Positions 25,526-34,859 of a stretch of 39,540 bases of DNA are shown piece by piece. The stretch is from assembly GCA_024690635.1 (NCBI GenBank), contig JAILOW010000096.1, positions 1-39,540 on the forward strand. Reading direction: 5' to 3'. Position 1 is the first letter of the stretch. Every line of letters starts with the position of its first letter. Origin of the DNA: Butyrivibrio sp. Its GTDB lineage: Bacteria; Bacillota_A; Clostridia; Lachnospirales; Lachnospiraceae. A program made the position numbers and the translations under genes. The notes beneath the pieces were generated by a model. It did not search any database. It saw nothing but the letters and a program-made list of their open reading frames with translations, and had not been told where the DNA came from.

Positions 25526-26266
25526 CTATTTTTGTACCTTAATTCTGTCATCTCCTGCCAGATATGCAAGAAGCGCCTGCCTTGCATGTTCCTTGTCGGT
25601 AGCTTCGACGCTGACGGTAAATCTGTAGGTATGCTTTTTCATGCCGCCTTCCATGCGCTTTTTCTCTGCTTCCGCCAAAGACTTGTCCTTGGTATCCTCG
25701 CTGGTCATCTCCATGATATCCGCTATGGCGAACCTTCTGAAGATATCCATATGCTCAGGATCGGATTTCAGGTATTTTTCTATGAGTTCAAGGGTATTAC
25801 CAAGGTTTAAATACTCGCCGTGAAGGTAGGACTCCATATCCATCATGTCCTGCTCACGCTTGGCAAGATCCTCATCCCAGGTAAGCTCTTTTTTCATGAG
25901 TTCTGCTCTGTTATCGCCAAACTCCTCCTGCCAGTCCATTATGTACCACTTCCAGATCTGAAGCCTTTTTCTGTTTACATCCTCATCGTTTAGCTCGCTG
26001 ATCTTTTGGCAGGCGTGCCTTACGCCTCTTGAAACCAGCGCATCCGTGGTATCGTCAACATCATAGCTGCGGCTCTCCACAACTATATTTTTCTCTGTGT
26101 TTTCAATGGAAAGGCCAAGAGTATTTCCGGTCAGTTTCTTAAGATACAGGGTGTAATCTCCGTGTCTTGCAATGACAAGCGGTCTTTCGCTGAGAATGGT
26201 ATCTTTGTGCTCAGCAAAAGACTTAAGAACATCGTCATTTTGAATATAGCGGAAAATCCTGCTCAT
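25526..26266 (-). CDS. Unknown 246-residue protein downstream of the c-di-GMP genes
   Basis: Soluble, no signal peptide. The N-terminal part (about 1-85) is predicted mixed beta/alpha, followed by a Trp-rich helical segment (IWKWYIMDWQEEFGDN), a strongly charged helical centre, and a C-terminal piece (YRFTVSVEATDKEHARQALLAYLAG) resembling a small alpha/beta (ferredoxin-like) fold. I do not recognise the family. GGAGG lies before the ATG, and the upstream GGDEF-EAL gene ends 20 bases away, so it is probably co-expressed with that signalling pair. A role as a partner or target in c-di-GMP signalling is only a guess from position. Confidence 0.75.
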   Translation of the reverse strand: MSRIFRYIQNDDVLKSFAEHKDTILSERPLVIARHGDYTLYLKKLTGNTLGLSIENTEKNIVVESRSYDVDDTTDALVSRGVRHACQKISELNDEDVNRKRLQIWKWYIMDWQEEFGDNRAELMKKELTWDEDLAKREQDMMDMESYLHGEYLNLGNTLELIEKYLKSDPEHMDIFRRFAIADIMEMTSEDTKDKSLAEAEKKRMEGGMKKHTYRFTVSVEATDKEHARQALLAYLAGDDRIKVQK

Positions 26267-26286
26267 CAGTATCCTCCAAGAGCCCG

Positions 26287-27951
26287 TCAGTTTGTCTTAA
26301 GACTCTTATATAACTCCATCTTTTTAAAATCATCAATACGGCATGGACGACCGTAATAATAACCCATCATATCGGAAACAGGGAACTGTTTTGCAAGCTG
26401 TGCCTGCTCCTCGTCCTCTATTCCCGTAAAGCACGTCCTTATACCCAGTCTGTGGGTAAATGAAGTAACCGCCTCGATCATATATCTCACCGTAAGGTTA
26501 TTGCCGATACCTCCAGTCATGGAAGGCACAAGGTTTACAAGATCGATGGGCAGATGCTTTACAAGATCAAGTGAAGCAAAGTCCACACAGTCAAGGCCTA
26601 TCTTTATTCCGCAGGACTTAAGGAATTCTATCTGGCTCTTTAGATGCTCCATACTAAGCTGTCTGCTGGACTGGGTCATCTCAAGGCAAAGTCCTGTGGC
26701 GGGATAGCCTGTCTTTCTCAAAATATCTATAAGAGTTGTTCTAAACTCAGATTTCTCAAGCTGCATGAATGCCAGATTTACGCTAAGGTAGAAATCCTTG
26801 CTGGTCATCCTTATCTCAAGGGCATCCTTAAGGGCGTTTTCAAGGATCCAGTTGCCCAAAAGGTAAAAGACCTGATCCTGTTCAAGCCAGGGAACGAACT
26901 CCGCCGGAGAAACCTCGCCGTAAGGCTCCTTTTTCCAGCGCACAAACACTTCCATGCCCACCAGATGCCCGTCAGAAGAAGCGATGATTGGCTGATACTC
27001 CAGATAGAATCCTTCAAAGCCGTTAAGTACGCAGTTTCTAACTTCATCTACAAGCTCTATGCTGCTTTTGTTGTTATCAAGCTCGTCATTGTGAAAGATA
27101 ATGAGATTGCCGTGCTTTTGGTTTTTGGAATAATCAAGTGCATATTTGGCGCTGGTGTAGATTGAGTGTTCATCCACGTTGTGATCGGTTGCTATTATAA
27201 CACCGCCTCCGATCTCCGCTCCGGCTTTTTTACCCGAAACCAAAAGAGAATCTCTGGTATAAACGCGCATACGTCCGTACATCTTTTTGATGTCATCTAT
27301 GGACATGGTGTCGCTTACAAAGGCAAGGACGGTACCGTCTCCCCTGAAGGCTCTTCCCTGGTTTTCACTCTCCTGGATGAGTCTTGCCGCTGTGGTCCGC
27401 AGGATATTGTTACCCGTCATATAGCCGTATTTTCTGTTTATGTCGCCAAAGTCGATGAAGTTTATCATAAGAACCGAATATTCCTTCATCTGAGTCTTGA
27501 GCTGTCTCATATAGTTGAGCATCTCATACTGGTTTGGCAAAAGAGTTATGGGATCGTTGTTGTCCACGATACCCTTATTGATAATGGAACATGCGTAAAA
27601 AACGGGTTTTCCCGCATAATCTTTTATGACCACGCCTCTGCAGGAACAGATAACATACTCCCCGTTTTTGTTTTTTGCTCTGTATTCAAAATTGGGATCA
27701 GTCTTTTTCCCTGAATAGACAACCCCGATATATTCGTTGTATTTATCCCTGTCATCGGGATGGATCCTGTTCTCCCAGACAGATGCAGCGTTAAAGATGT
27801 ATTCCCCCGTAAGGCCAAAATAGTCGACAGCGTTCTGAGACCATCTGGCGATGTTTTTTTCCATGTCGTAGACGTACACATAACGGCTTCGCGATGTTAC
27901 GGCGAAGGTGTCAAAGATCCTGTTGATCGTGTCGTAATTTCCTCCCGGCAT
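26287..27951 (-). CDS. PAS-GGDEF-EAL protein with degenerate active sites
   Basis: 554 residues, cytoplasmic. A PAS domain (about 15-125; YDMEKNIARWSQNAVDYFGL, HPDDRDKYNEYI) leads to a GGDEF domain whose signature is replaced by FRGDGTVLAF and an EAL domain beginning YLEYQPIIASSDGHLVGMEV. In the EAL domain Glu334 is kept, but the DDFG loop is LDCVDF (454-459, second Asp is Cys and the loop two residues short), KID is replaced by VNLVP, and the EGVE motif reads TGIED. These losses should abolish both cyclase and phosphodiesterase activity, so it is more likely a sensor or c-di-GMP-binding protein. The stop of the intact cyclase gene lies 12 bases upstream. Confidence 0.9.
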   Translation of the reverse strand: MPGGNYDTINRIFDTFAVTSRSRYVYVYDMEKNIARWSQNAVDYFGLTGEYIFNAASVWENRIHPDDRDKYNEYIGVVYSGKKTDPNFEYRAKNKNGEYVICSCRGVVIKDYAGKPVFYACSIINKGIVDNNDPITLLPNQYEMLNYMRQLKTQMKEYSVLMINFIDFGDINRKYGYMTGNNILRTTAARLIQESENQGRAFRGDGTVLAFVSDTMSIDDIKKMYGRMRVYTRDSLLVSGKKAGAEIGGGVIIATDHNVDEHSIYTSAKYALDYSKNQKHGNLIIFHNDELDNNKSSIELVDEVRNCVLNGFEGFYLEYQPIIASSDGHLVGMEVFVRWKKEPYGEVSPAEFVPWLEQDQVFYLLGNWILENALKDALEIRMTSKDFYLSVNLAFMQLEKSEFRTTLIDILRKTGYPATGLCLEMTQSSRQLSMEHLKSQIEFLKSCGIKIGLDCVDFASLDLVKHLPIDLVNLVPSMTGGIGNNLTVRYMIEAVTSFTHRLGIRTCFTGIEDEEQAQLAKQFPVSDMMGYYYGRPCRIDDFKKMELYKSLKTN

Positions 27952-27963
27952 ATGGCTAACCCC

Positions 27964-29346
27964 TTATCGTTTTTGAATATCAGCTGCAGCTGCTCCCCTC
28001 TCCTGAGCTGCAGCTCTTCTTGCCTTCATCATCCTCTTGTTGTAATACATTGCATCATCGGCCTTCTTTACCACGTCCTCAAGCTTGGATCCATCCTCAG
28101 GATAGCGTGCAAAGCCCGCACTTATGGAAACCTGAAGAGTGATATCTCCGATGGTAACCTCTCTTGCGACATTCTGTCTCATTCTGTCTATAACGCCCTC
28201 ATAGAACTGCTTGTCATGGGTTCCGTGGATGACCACAACAAACTCATCTCCGCCTATTCTGAAGGCTCTGTCTTTTTCTCTTATGCTGTTCTTAAGCCTC
28301 TTGGCCACAATATTAAGAAGAGCATCTCCCGTATCATGTCCCTTGGTATCATTGACCTGTTTAAAGTCGTTAAGGTCCATATAGATAAGACCGTAAGGCA
28401 GCTTTTTCTTGGAAAGCTCGTCCATGTGCTCGTGGTAGCTTCTGGGATTATAAAGGTTTGTAAGCGCATCCCTGTAGGACAAAACCTCAAGCTCCTTGGC
28501 ATTGGCCTTGGTGGACTCATAGTTGGATGCGGCAAGTGAAGCCAGAATACTGATGATAACAGCAATAATAAAGGCTCCTATTATCTCATAGAGATTCATC
28601 CAGTTATCCATAGGCTCAATACCTATAGTCCAGATGGTGGCTCCAACTGTATTTATCATGGCTTCCACAGGTGAGTTCAAAGGACGCTCGGAATACTCCA
28701 TGATAGTCCTGTCATCACCGGTTATGGCATTGTCTCCCATGAGCTTGTATTCATAGCCTGCCTCGGCAAGTCCGTCTATATTGACCTCCTTGAGGAACAG
28801 TGAAAGGTTTATGGTAATGGATGCAAAGCCCCAGAAAGAATCAGTGCTCTTTTCATCGTCAGTATATATGGGACGCCTTATGATGATGCCGCTGCTTCCG
28901 TCGTCCAAAGTAGCAGGGGCTATGATAACGGAAACACCTGACATCTTGCTGTAGTCGGCATATACTCCCTGAGCATCGTCTCCAAAGAGATTCTTTCTCT
29001 CGGCAAGCCCTGCCTTGAGAGGATATATATAATTAACAACTCCGGCGGGAGCAAGTGAAATATCCACGATATCAAGGTAGTCGTCAAATAGCTCCTCTGC
29101 TATTGTCTGGAATCTCTCCTGAGTGATGCCACCCTCATGTGTGGAAAGCTCCATCTCAAGGATCCTTGTGATATAGTCTCTTCGTCTGATTTCGGCAGAT
29201 ACTCTCTCCGCCATGGACTCAGAGATAAATTCAGCTCTTTCTCTGCGTGCATGTGCAGCATACTGAACGTAAAAGACCGCTATTACAGTGGTTATCGCCA
29301 GAGTAACTACAAAAGTTAAAAGACCGACTGTTGTGCTCTTTTTCAT
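27964..29346 (-). CDS. Membrane diguanylate cyclase (GGDEF)
   Basis: 460 residues. TM1 (about 8-28), an extracytoplasmic sensor of about 220 residues (CHASE/Cache-like size, several aromatic-rich strands), TM2 (around 240-265, IIGAFIIAVIISILASLAAS), then a GGDEF domain. The catalytic motif is intact (FRIGGDEFVVVIHG), and an RxxD inhibitory site (REKD) lies five residues before it, so the enzyme should make c-di-GMP and be product-inhibited. AGAGGGG precedes the ATG at 29346. It heads a short operon with the degenerate GGDEF-EAL protein and an unknown protein. The ligand of the sensor is unknown. Confidence 0.94.
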   Translation of the reverse strand: MKKSTTVGLLTFVVTLAITTVIAVFYVQYAAHARRERAEFISESMAERVSAEIRRRDYITRILEMELSTHEGGITQERFQTIAEELFDDYLDIVDISLAPAGVVNYIYPLKAGLAERKNLFGDDAQGVYADYSKMSGVSVIIAPATLDDGSSGIIIRRPIYTDDEKSTDSFWGFASITINLSLFLKEVNIDGLAEAGYEYKLMGDNAITGDDRTIMEYSERPLNSPVEAMINTVGATIWTIGIEPMDNWMNLYEIIGAFIIAVIISILASLAASNYESTKANAKELEVLSYRDALTNLYNPRSYHEHMDELSKKKLPYGLIYMDLNDFKQVNDTKGHDTGDALLNIVAKRLKNSIREKDRAFRIGGDEFVVVIHGTHDKQFYEGVIDRMRQNVAREVTIGDITLQVSISAGFARYPEDGSKLEDVVKKADDAMYYNKRMMKARRAAAQERGAAAADIQKR

Positions 29347-29392
29347 AGATGCGCCCCTCTTGTAAGGACTAAATAATTTAAGCCCATATATA

Positions 29393-29422
29393 TTAAAATT
29401 TTACCATATTTTGTACTATAAT
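29393..29422 (+). promoter_or_regulatory. Candidate promoter of the cation efflux gene
   Basis: TTAAAA (29393-29398), an 18-base spacer and a perfect TATAAT (29417-29422), about 46 bases before the ATG at 29469. The -35 matches four of six positions. Confidence 0.5.
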
Positions 29423-29468
29423 GAGTAGATAGAATTGGAAAAACACTATAAGAGAGAAGGTACTACTC

Positions 29469-30575
29469 ATGGCCGAAAGAAGAAAAGTAATAATCAGAAC
29501 AAGTCTCATCGGAATACTGGTAAACATCCTGCTGGCAGGCTTTAAATTCCTGGTAGGTATGTTATCCGGATCCATCGCCATCGTACTTGATGCAGTAAAC
29601 AACTTAAGCGATGCTCTTTCCTCGGTGATCACCATCCTTGGAACTTCACTGGCAGGCAAGGCTCCCGACAAAAAGCACCCTTACGGCTACGGCAGGATTG
29701 AATATCTGAGTGCCATCGTAATATCTGTCATCGTTTTATACGCAGGTCTTACATCCCTTATTGAATCCGTAAGATCGATCCTTAATCCCGAGGCTGCAAA
29801 CTACACAGCCGTAACCCTTGCGATCGTTGCAGTTGCAGTTGTGGTAAAGATCATCCTGGGACAGTTCTTTATAGGTACCGGAAAAAAGGTTGGTTCAGAA
29901 TCACTTGTAGCTTCCGGAACCGATGCAAGATTTGATTCCATAATCTCTGCAGGCACACTCTTTGCTGCTGTGATCTTCCTTACTACAGGTTTTTCCCTGG
30001 AGGCATGGATAGGAGCTGTGATCTCCATCATCATGATAAAATCCGCCCTTGAAATGCTGCGTGATACCATCAGTGAAATTTTGGGAGAGCGCATAGATTC
30101 AGCAGTCTCCACCGCAGTCAAAAAGACAATCCTCTCTGTTGACGGTGTTCAGGGAGCCTACGATCTTATATTCAGCGACTACGGTCCCGACAGAGTCATG
30201 GCTTCAGTTCACATTGAGATTCCCGATACCTTTACGGCAGACAGGATCGATGCTCTTGCAAGAACCATCGAGGATAAAGTGTACGAGGAGCACAACATAG
30301 CTCTTGTATCCATCGGTATCTACTCCGTAAACACCAAAAACGAAGAAGTTTCCAAGGCAAGAGCCAAAGTCTCCAAGCTTATATCAGTCCACAACGAGAT
30401 ACTGCAGATGCATGGTTTCTTCGTTAACTTTGATAAAAAAGACCTTCGATTCGACCTTGTTCTGGACTTTGTACCAGACAGAGTAGCCATATTTGAAAAA
30501 GCTCTCGAGGAAATCCGCGAGGCCTTCCCCGGATACAAGGTTGTTGCAAATATGGATACCAGCTACAGCGATTAA
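29469..30575 (+). CDS. Cation diffusion facilitator transporter
   Basis: 368 residues, CDF family. About six TM helices, then a cytoplasmic domain. The transport-site motifs DAVNNLSDALSS (near residue 41-52) and TDARFDSII (near residue 155), and HPYGYGRIEYLSA after TM2, are in the expected places. Asn instead of His in the first motif (DAVNN) is the pattern seen in Mn/Fe-type members and not in zinc-type ones, so manganese or iron export is an inference. The cytoplasmic domain is longer than usual by some 70-80 residues and ends GYKVVANMDTSYSD. The start follows GAGAGAAGG. Confidence 0.92.
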   Translation: MAERRKVIIRTSLIGILVNILLAGFKFLVGMLSGSIAIVLDAVNNLSDALSSVITILGTSLAGKAPDKKHPYGYGRIEYLSAIVISVIVLYAGLTSLIESVRSILNPEAANYTAVTLAIVAVAVVVKIILGQFFIGTGKKVGSESLVASGTDARFDSIISAGTLFAAVIFLTTGFSLEAWIGAVISIIMIKSALEMLRDTISEILGERIDSAVSTAVKKTILSVDGVQGAYDLIFSDYGPDRVMASVHIEIPDTFTADRIDALARTIEDKVYEEHNIALVSIGIYSVNTKNEEVSKARAKVSKLISVHNEILQMHGFFVNFDKKDLRFDLVLDFVPDRVAIFEKALEEIREAFPGYKVVANMDTSYSD

Positions 30576-30611
30576 AAAAAATCCCGGAGCACCTAAGCCC
30601 CGGGATTTTTC
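30574..30611. terminator. Bidirectional terminator between the CDF and chemoreceptor genes
   Basis: AAAAATCCCGG pairs with CCGGGATTTTT across an interior loop of about 11-12 bases. On the plus strand the stem ends in TTTTT; on the minus strand it ends in a longer T-run (8). It serves both convergent genes. Confidence 0.88.
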
Positions 30612-30621
30612 TTTATCTTTT

Positions 30622-32088
30622 TTATTCCTCCGTCTGCATATCTTTAAGCTTGTTTGCCTGCATAAAGATATCTCCAAGTATCTTTTTAAAGTCTCCGAAT
30701 TTTTCAACCGCATCATCAGAGGACTGAACGCCCTGGTTGGACAGGGATGCAACCTCTTGACTTGTTGCGGAGAGATTGGAGATACTGTCATTGATCTCTG
30801 TGGTGGAAGTGGCAATTGATTTCATGCCTTCTGCAATCTCCTGGAATCTTGAGAGCATCTCAGTTACGTTATCATTGATGCTGTCAAAGTTTTCTCCAAC
30901 AGTCTGTATCATCTCATTTTGTTCTGATACGGAATTTACAGTATCGTCTATGCTTGCCATAGCCTTCTGAACTTCTTCCGTAAGCTCGTTTATGATACCC
31001 GATATCTCGCTGGATGCTGTATTGGTCTCAGCTGCCAGTTCTCTTACATCATTGGCTACAACCGCAAAGCCTTTTCCGGCATCTCCGGCTCTTGCTGCCT
31101 CTATGCTGGCATTAAGAGCAAGCAGATTGGTCTGCTTGGATATGGACATGATGGAGCCCACGATCTTTTGCACATCCTCAACCTTGTTGATAACGGCCTG
31201 AGTTGCTTCAACAGTGATCTTACTGGTTCTTTCAACATCATCGGATTTTTCTCTGAGGTCCTTGATGACCTGAACGCCTTCCTGCACAGTCTTTTGAGCG
31301 CTCTCGGAAGCTTTGGTCATCTCTCTTCTGTGATTCTCGGTAGCTTCTGTCTCTTCCTGGATCTGCTGAACCCTCTGGGCCTGATTGGTTATAGCCTGAG
31401 CGGTGCTTTCCATGCTGCTTGCTATATCCTGCATACCGGCGTGCTGAGTCTCCATGATCTCCTGAAGATCCATCATATCATTCTGAGATTCATTGAAAAG
31501 ATCTGTGATGGTATTTGCAATATCCGCCATGGCATTTCCTGTTTCCAGGCTTTTTTCGGCGTTATGTGTTATCTTTGCGTTATTTTCCTCATTAAACTTG
31601 GTCAGCATGGTAACCGTGCAGATGCATGCAATAAACGCAAGTCCCAGAGTGAGCGCCGCAGGTACCAGTGAAGTATTGAATGTGCCTGTGGTGACAACAG
31701 TTTTCACGCAGGTGAGTATAAAGGAAATGGTTATGGCTCCGATACCGAATTTACATAATCTCGCATTAAGATAAATGATGCTGCAGATAAGGATCGGAAG
31801 ACCAAAGGCAAAATATACCAGATTATCTTCAGCTATGAGAAGAACAAAGTAAAAGATAGTTGCTCCTCCCATTATCATGATCGCGCCCATCTTTTCGGAA
31901 GCATGCATGAAATTTCCAAGGGCAACTATTCCGCAGCTTATAAATGCGCTGACAATAATGGCGATCCTTCCGATGGTGGGTCCGCTGTGAACCATGGAAT
32001 TGATGGTTATGAGAAGTCCTGCGATTATAATGATAATTGTTACGTAAAAGCTGTTATTATTGGCTCTTTTATACTGTTCAAAATTCAT
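30622..32088 (-). CDS. Methyl-accepting chemotaxis protein with membrane-embedded N-terminus
   Basis: 488 residues. About six TM helices (residues 12-180) with very short loops, so there is no periplasmic ligand domain. A long coiled-coil signalling domain follows, with the highly conserved hairpin tip ([39 protein letters not shown]) that binds CheA and CheW. Glu/Gln-rich pairs around it are possible methylation sites. The C-terminus ends LKDMQTEE with no NWETF-type tether. AAAGGA precedes the ATG. The receptor may sense membrane state, small hydrophobic or redox signals through its TM bundle. Its presence suggests a motile cell. Confidence 0.93.
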   Translation of the reverse strand: MNFEQYKRANNNSFYVTIIIIIAGLLITINSMVHSGPTIGRIAIIVSAFISCGIVALGNFMHASEKMGAIMIMGGATIFYFVLLIAEDNLVYFAFGLPILICSIIYLNARLCKFGIGAITISFILTCVKTVVTTGTFNTSLVPAALTLGLAFIACICTVTMLTKFNEENNAKITHNAEKSLETGNAMADIANTITDLFNESQNDMMDLQEIMETQHAGMQDIASSMESTAQAITNQAQRVQQIQEETEATENHRREMTKASESAQKTVQEGVQVIKDLREKSDDVERTSKITVEATQAVINKVEDVQKIVGSIMSISKQTNLLALNASIEAARAGDAGKGFAVVANDVRELAAETNTASSEISGIINELTEEVQKAMASIDDTVNSVSEQNEMIQTVGENFDSINDNVTEMLSRFQEIAEGMKSIATSTTEINDSISNLSATSQEVASLSNQGVQSSDDAVEKFGDFKKILGDIFMQANKLKDMQTEE

Positions 32089-32210
32089 ATATTAATTCCT
32101 TTCGTCTTTAAAACGCTGTTAAAGAGTCGTACATAAAAATTTTACCATACTGATGCTAAAAAAACGTTTTTTCGATTATAAAATAATTCTTAAATTAGCC
32201 TCTGATGTGC

Positions 32211-32253
32211 ATAAAATAAGGGGATGTCATGAAATAACACACGATATCCCCTC
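32211..32253 (-). terminator. Candidate terminator after leuS
   Basis: On the minus strand AGGGGATATC (32243-32252) pairs with GACATCCCCT (32219-32228, one mismatch), loop about 14, followed by TTATTTTAT. It lies 31 bases past the leuS stop, before the chemoreceptor gene. Confidence 0.6.
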
Positions 32254-32283
32254 AAATGTTATGATTATGATTTTATTATATTT

Positions 32284-34713
32284 TTATTTTACAACGATGT
32301 TTACGATCCTGCCGGGAACATAGATCTCTTTTACAATGTTCTTGCCCTCAAGCTTGTCGGCAATAAGCTCTTTACCCTTGGCAATCACTTCATCCTTGGG
32401 ATCCTCTTTGCCGATAGCAAGAGTTGCCTTTACCTTGCCGTTGATCTGAACTGCGATCTCCACAGTATCCTCAGCGATCTTGGACTCGTCGCAGGTAGGC
32501 CAGGGCTCGTAAGCGATGGTGCCTTCATGGCCGAGGATCTGCCAGATCTCCTCACCTACATGAGGACAAATGCAGGAGAGCATCTTGATGAAGTTCTCTG
32601 CATACTCTCTGGGGCAGCTTCCCTCTTTGTAAACAGCATTTACAAAGATCATCATCTGAGCAATGGCTGTGTTAAAGCCAAGCGCCTCAAAGTCGCCTGT
32701 AACCTTCTTTACAGTCTGGTGGTAAACCTTATCCAGGTTTCCGTTGTTTTCATCTGTTATGTTGCTGCTCTCGGTAAAGAATGTATATACACGGTTGATG
32801 AACTTTCTTGCTCCTGTAACAGCAGTTGAATTCCAGGGCTTGGATACCTCCAAAGGTCCCATGAACATCTCATAAAGTCTTAATGTATCTGCGCCGTAAT
32901 CGCGAACGATATCGCTGGGGTTAACAACAAATTCAGGGAAACGCTTACCCATCTTGATGCCATTTTCGCCAAGGATCATTCCCTGATGAACCAGCTTTTT
33001 GAAGGGCTCCTTTACAGGTGAAAGTCCGTTGTTGTAGAGGAATCTGTTCCAGATACGTGAATATAACAGATGTCCTACCGCATGCTCAGGTCCACCTACG
33101 TAAAGATCAACAGGCATCCAGTGCTTGAGCAGTTCCTGATTGGCAAATTCATTGTCATTATCAGGATCGATATATCTGAAATAGTACCAGGAAGATCCTG
33201 CGGAACCGGGCATTGTAGAGGTTTCTCTTGTGGCCTTAAGTCCGTTCTTGTCATAAGCCTTCCACTCTGTAGCATTTTCAAGAGGTGCCTTGCCGCCGCG
33301 TCCCTTGTAATCCTCAAGCTCGGGAAGTACTACAGGAAGCTCGCTGTCATCAAGGAACTGAATGCTGCCATCCTCCTTGTATACGCAGGGAACAGGCTCG
33401 CCCCAGTAACGCTGTCTTGCAAAGATCCACTCACGGAAGTGATAGTTGACCTTTTCTCTTGCAACGCCCATATCAACAAGCTTTTTGGTAATAGCCTTCT
33501 TGGCATCCTCAACGGTCATTCCGTCAAACTCTTCTGAGTTCATAAGGATGCATCCCTTTCCGAGATAATCCTGCTTTTCAAAAGCATGTCCCGAAACATC
33601 TACGGTTCCCTCGGTATTGTTGATAACCTGGATCAAAGGAAGTCCGTGAACCTCAGCATACTCAAAGTCTCTCTGATCATGAGTAGGTACTGCCATAACA
33701 GCACCGGTACCATAGCTTGCAAGTACGAAATCGCCCATAAACAAAGGAACTTCTTTGCCGTTTACGGGATTGATAGCATATATTCCCTTAAGAGGGCATC
33801 CTGACTTGGTCTTGTTAAGATCTGTACGGTCAAGGTCGTTCTTCTTTAAAGTCTCATCAATGTAGGCCAGTACTTCTTCGGGATTCTCAACACGGTCCAT
33901 AAGGCCCTTTACTATATCTCCGTCGGGAGCAAGTACCATGAAGGTAATACCATATATGGTCTCGATACAGGTTGTGAAGATTGAGAACTCTCCGCCGCCT
34001 ACTATCTTGAAATCAACTTCCACACCGGTTGACTTGCCGATCCAGTTGCGCTGGATCTCCTTGGTTGATTCGGGCCAGTCGATCTCGTTAAGACCGTCAA
34101 GGAGTTCTTCTGCAAAAGCCTGCTGGTCGATAACCCACTGTTTCATCATCTTTTTAACAACAGGATATCCGCCACGCTCTGACTTGCCGTCAATGACCTC
34201 ATCATTGGAAAGAACTGTACCCAGCTCCTCACACCAGTTAACAGGCATATCTATATGCTTGGCATAGCCTGCCTCGTAGAGCTTTTTAAAGATCCACTGT
34301 GTCCACTTGTAGAACTTGGGATCACTGGTTGCGATCATCTTGGACCAGTCATAGTCAAAGCCAAGCTCCTTGAGCTGCTTTGAGAAAGTCTCTATGTTTT
34401 TCTCGGTAAATCCTGCAGGGTGATTGCCCGTTGTAACGGCGTACTGCTCTGCGGGAAGTCCAAATGAATCATATCCCATGGGATGCAAAACGTTATATCC
34501 CTGCATGCGCTTCATACGGGACATAATATCCGTTGCGGTATAACCTTCGGGATGACCTGCATGAAGGCCTACTCCTGAAGGATAAGGGAACATATCAAGT
34601 GCATAATATTTGGGCTTGGAAAAATCCCAGACATCAGTCTTGAAGGTATCGTGCTCCTCCCAGTACTCCTGCCACTTTTTTTCAATCGCGTGGTGATTGT
34701 AAACTTCTGCCAT
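32284..34713 (-). CDS. leuS: Leucyl-tRNA synthetase
   Basis: Charges tRNA-Leu with leucine. 809 residues, full length for the bacterial class. The HIGH site reads GVGLHAGHPEGYTATD near residue 50. The editing (CP1) domain includes FATSYGTGAVMAVP-like segment ASYGTGAVMAVPTHDQRD. The KMSKS loop is the variant KMGKRFPEF near residue 586, followed by VVNPSDIVRDYGADTLR. Variants of this sort occur in some bacterial LeuRS and do not indicate a broken gene. GAGGAG lies before the ATG. No T-box was found in the short leader, so control is probably not by tRNA sensing. Confidence 0.98.
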   Translation of the reverse strand: MAEVYNHHAIEKKWQEYWEEHDTFKTDVWDFSKPKYYALDMFPYPSGVGLHAGHPEGYTATDIMSRMKRMQGYNVLHPMGYDSFGLPAEQYAVTTGNHPAGFTEKNIETFSKQLKELGFDYDWSKMIATSDPKFYKWTQWIFKKLYEAGYAKHIDMPVNWCEELGTVLSNDEVIDGKSERGGYPVVKKMMKQWVIDQQAFAEELLDGLNEIDWPESTKEIQRNWIGKSTGVEVDFKIVGGGEFSIFTTCIETIYGITFMVLAPDGDIVKGLMDRVENPEEVLAYIDETLKKNDLDRTDLNKTKSGCPLKGIYAINPVNGKEVPLFMGDFVLASYGTGAVMAVPTHDQRDFEYAEVHGLPLIQVINNTEGTVDVSGHAFEKQDYLGKGCILMNSEEFDGMTVEDAKKAITKKLVDMGVAREKVNYHFREWIFARQRYWGEPVPCVYKEDGSIQFLDDSELPVVLPELEDYKGRGGKAPLENATEWKAYDKNGLKATRETSTMPGSAGSSWYYFRYIDPDNDNEFANQELLKHWMPVDLYVGGPEHAVGHLLYSRIWNRFLYNNGLSPVKEPFKKLVHQGMILGENGIKMGKRFPEFVVNPSDIVRDYGADTLRLYEMFMGPLEVSKPWNSTAVTGARKFINRVYTFFTESSNITDENNGNLDKVYHQTVKKVTGDFEALGFNTAIAQMMIFVNAVYKEGSCPREYAENFIKMLSCICPHVGEEIWQILGHEGTIAYEPWPTCDESKIAEDTVEIAVQINGKVKATLAIGKEDPKDEVIAKGKELIADKLEGKNIVKEIYVPGRIVNIVVK

Positions 34714-34765
34714 AACTGCTACTCCTCTTAAATCTTTACATCTTCACTAAACTAACTAAATAAAC

Positions 34766-34794
34766 ATTATACAATATCCGCTCTTTATCAGCAA
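34766..34794 (-). promoter_or_regulatory. Promoter of leuS
   Basis: Minus-strand TTGCTG (34789-34794), 17 bases, TATAAT (34766-34771), about 53 bases before the leuS ATG. The leader is too short for a T-box. Confidence 0.75.
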
Positions 34795-34810
34795 ATACAA
34801 GATGTTACTT

Positions 34811-34842
34811 AAAAAGGGCTCCGGGTTTTATCCCGAAGCCCC
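34811..34842 (-). terminator. Terminator after the large surface protein gene
   Basis: On the minus strand GGGCTTCGGG pairs with CCCGGAGCCC (one mismatch or wobble), loop ATAAAA, followed by TTTTT. It lies 17 bases past the stop at 34860. Confidence 0.9.
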
Positions 34843-34859
34843 TCATAAGCTTTTTAGTT

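Noticed and set aside
32158..32172. A/T palindrome (A-run, CG, T-run) upstream of the chemoreceptor gene
   Set aside because: A short A-run/T-run symmetry can arise by chance in AT-rich gaps; no clear promoter or regulator site could be tied to it.
34714..34859. T-box leader for leuS
   Set aside because: The predicted transcript leader is under 60 bases and has no AGGGUGGNACCGCG element.
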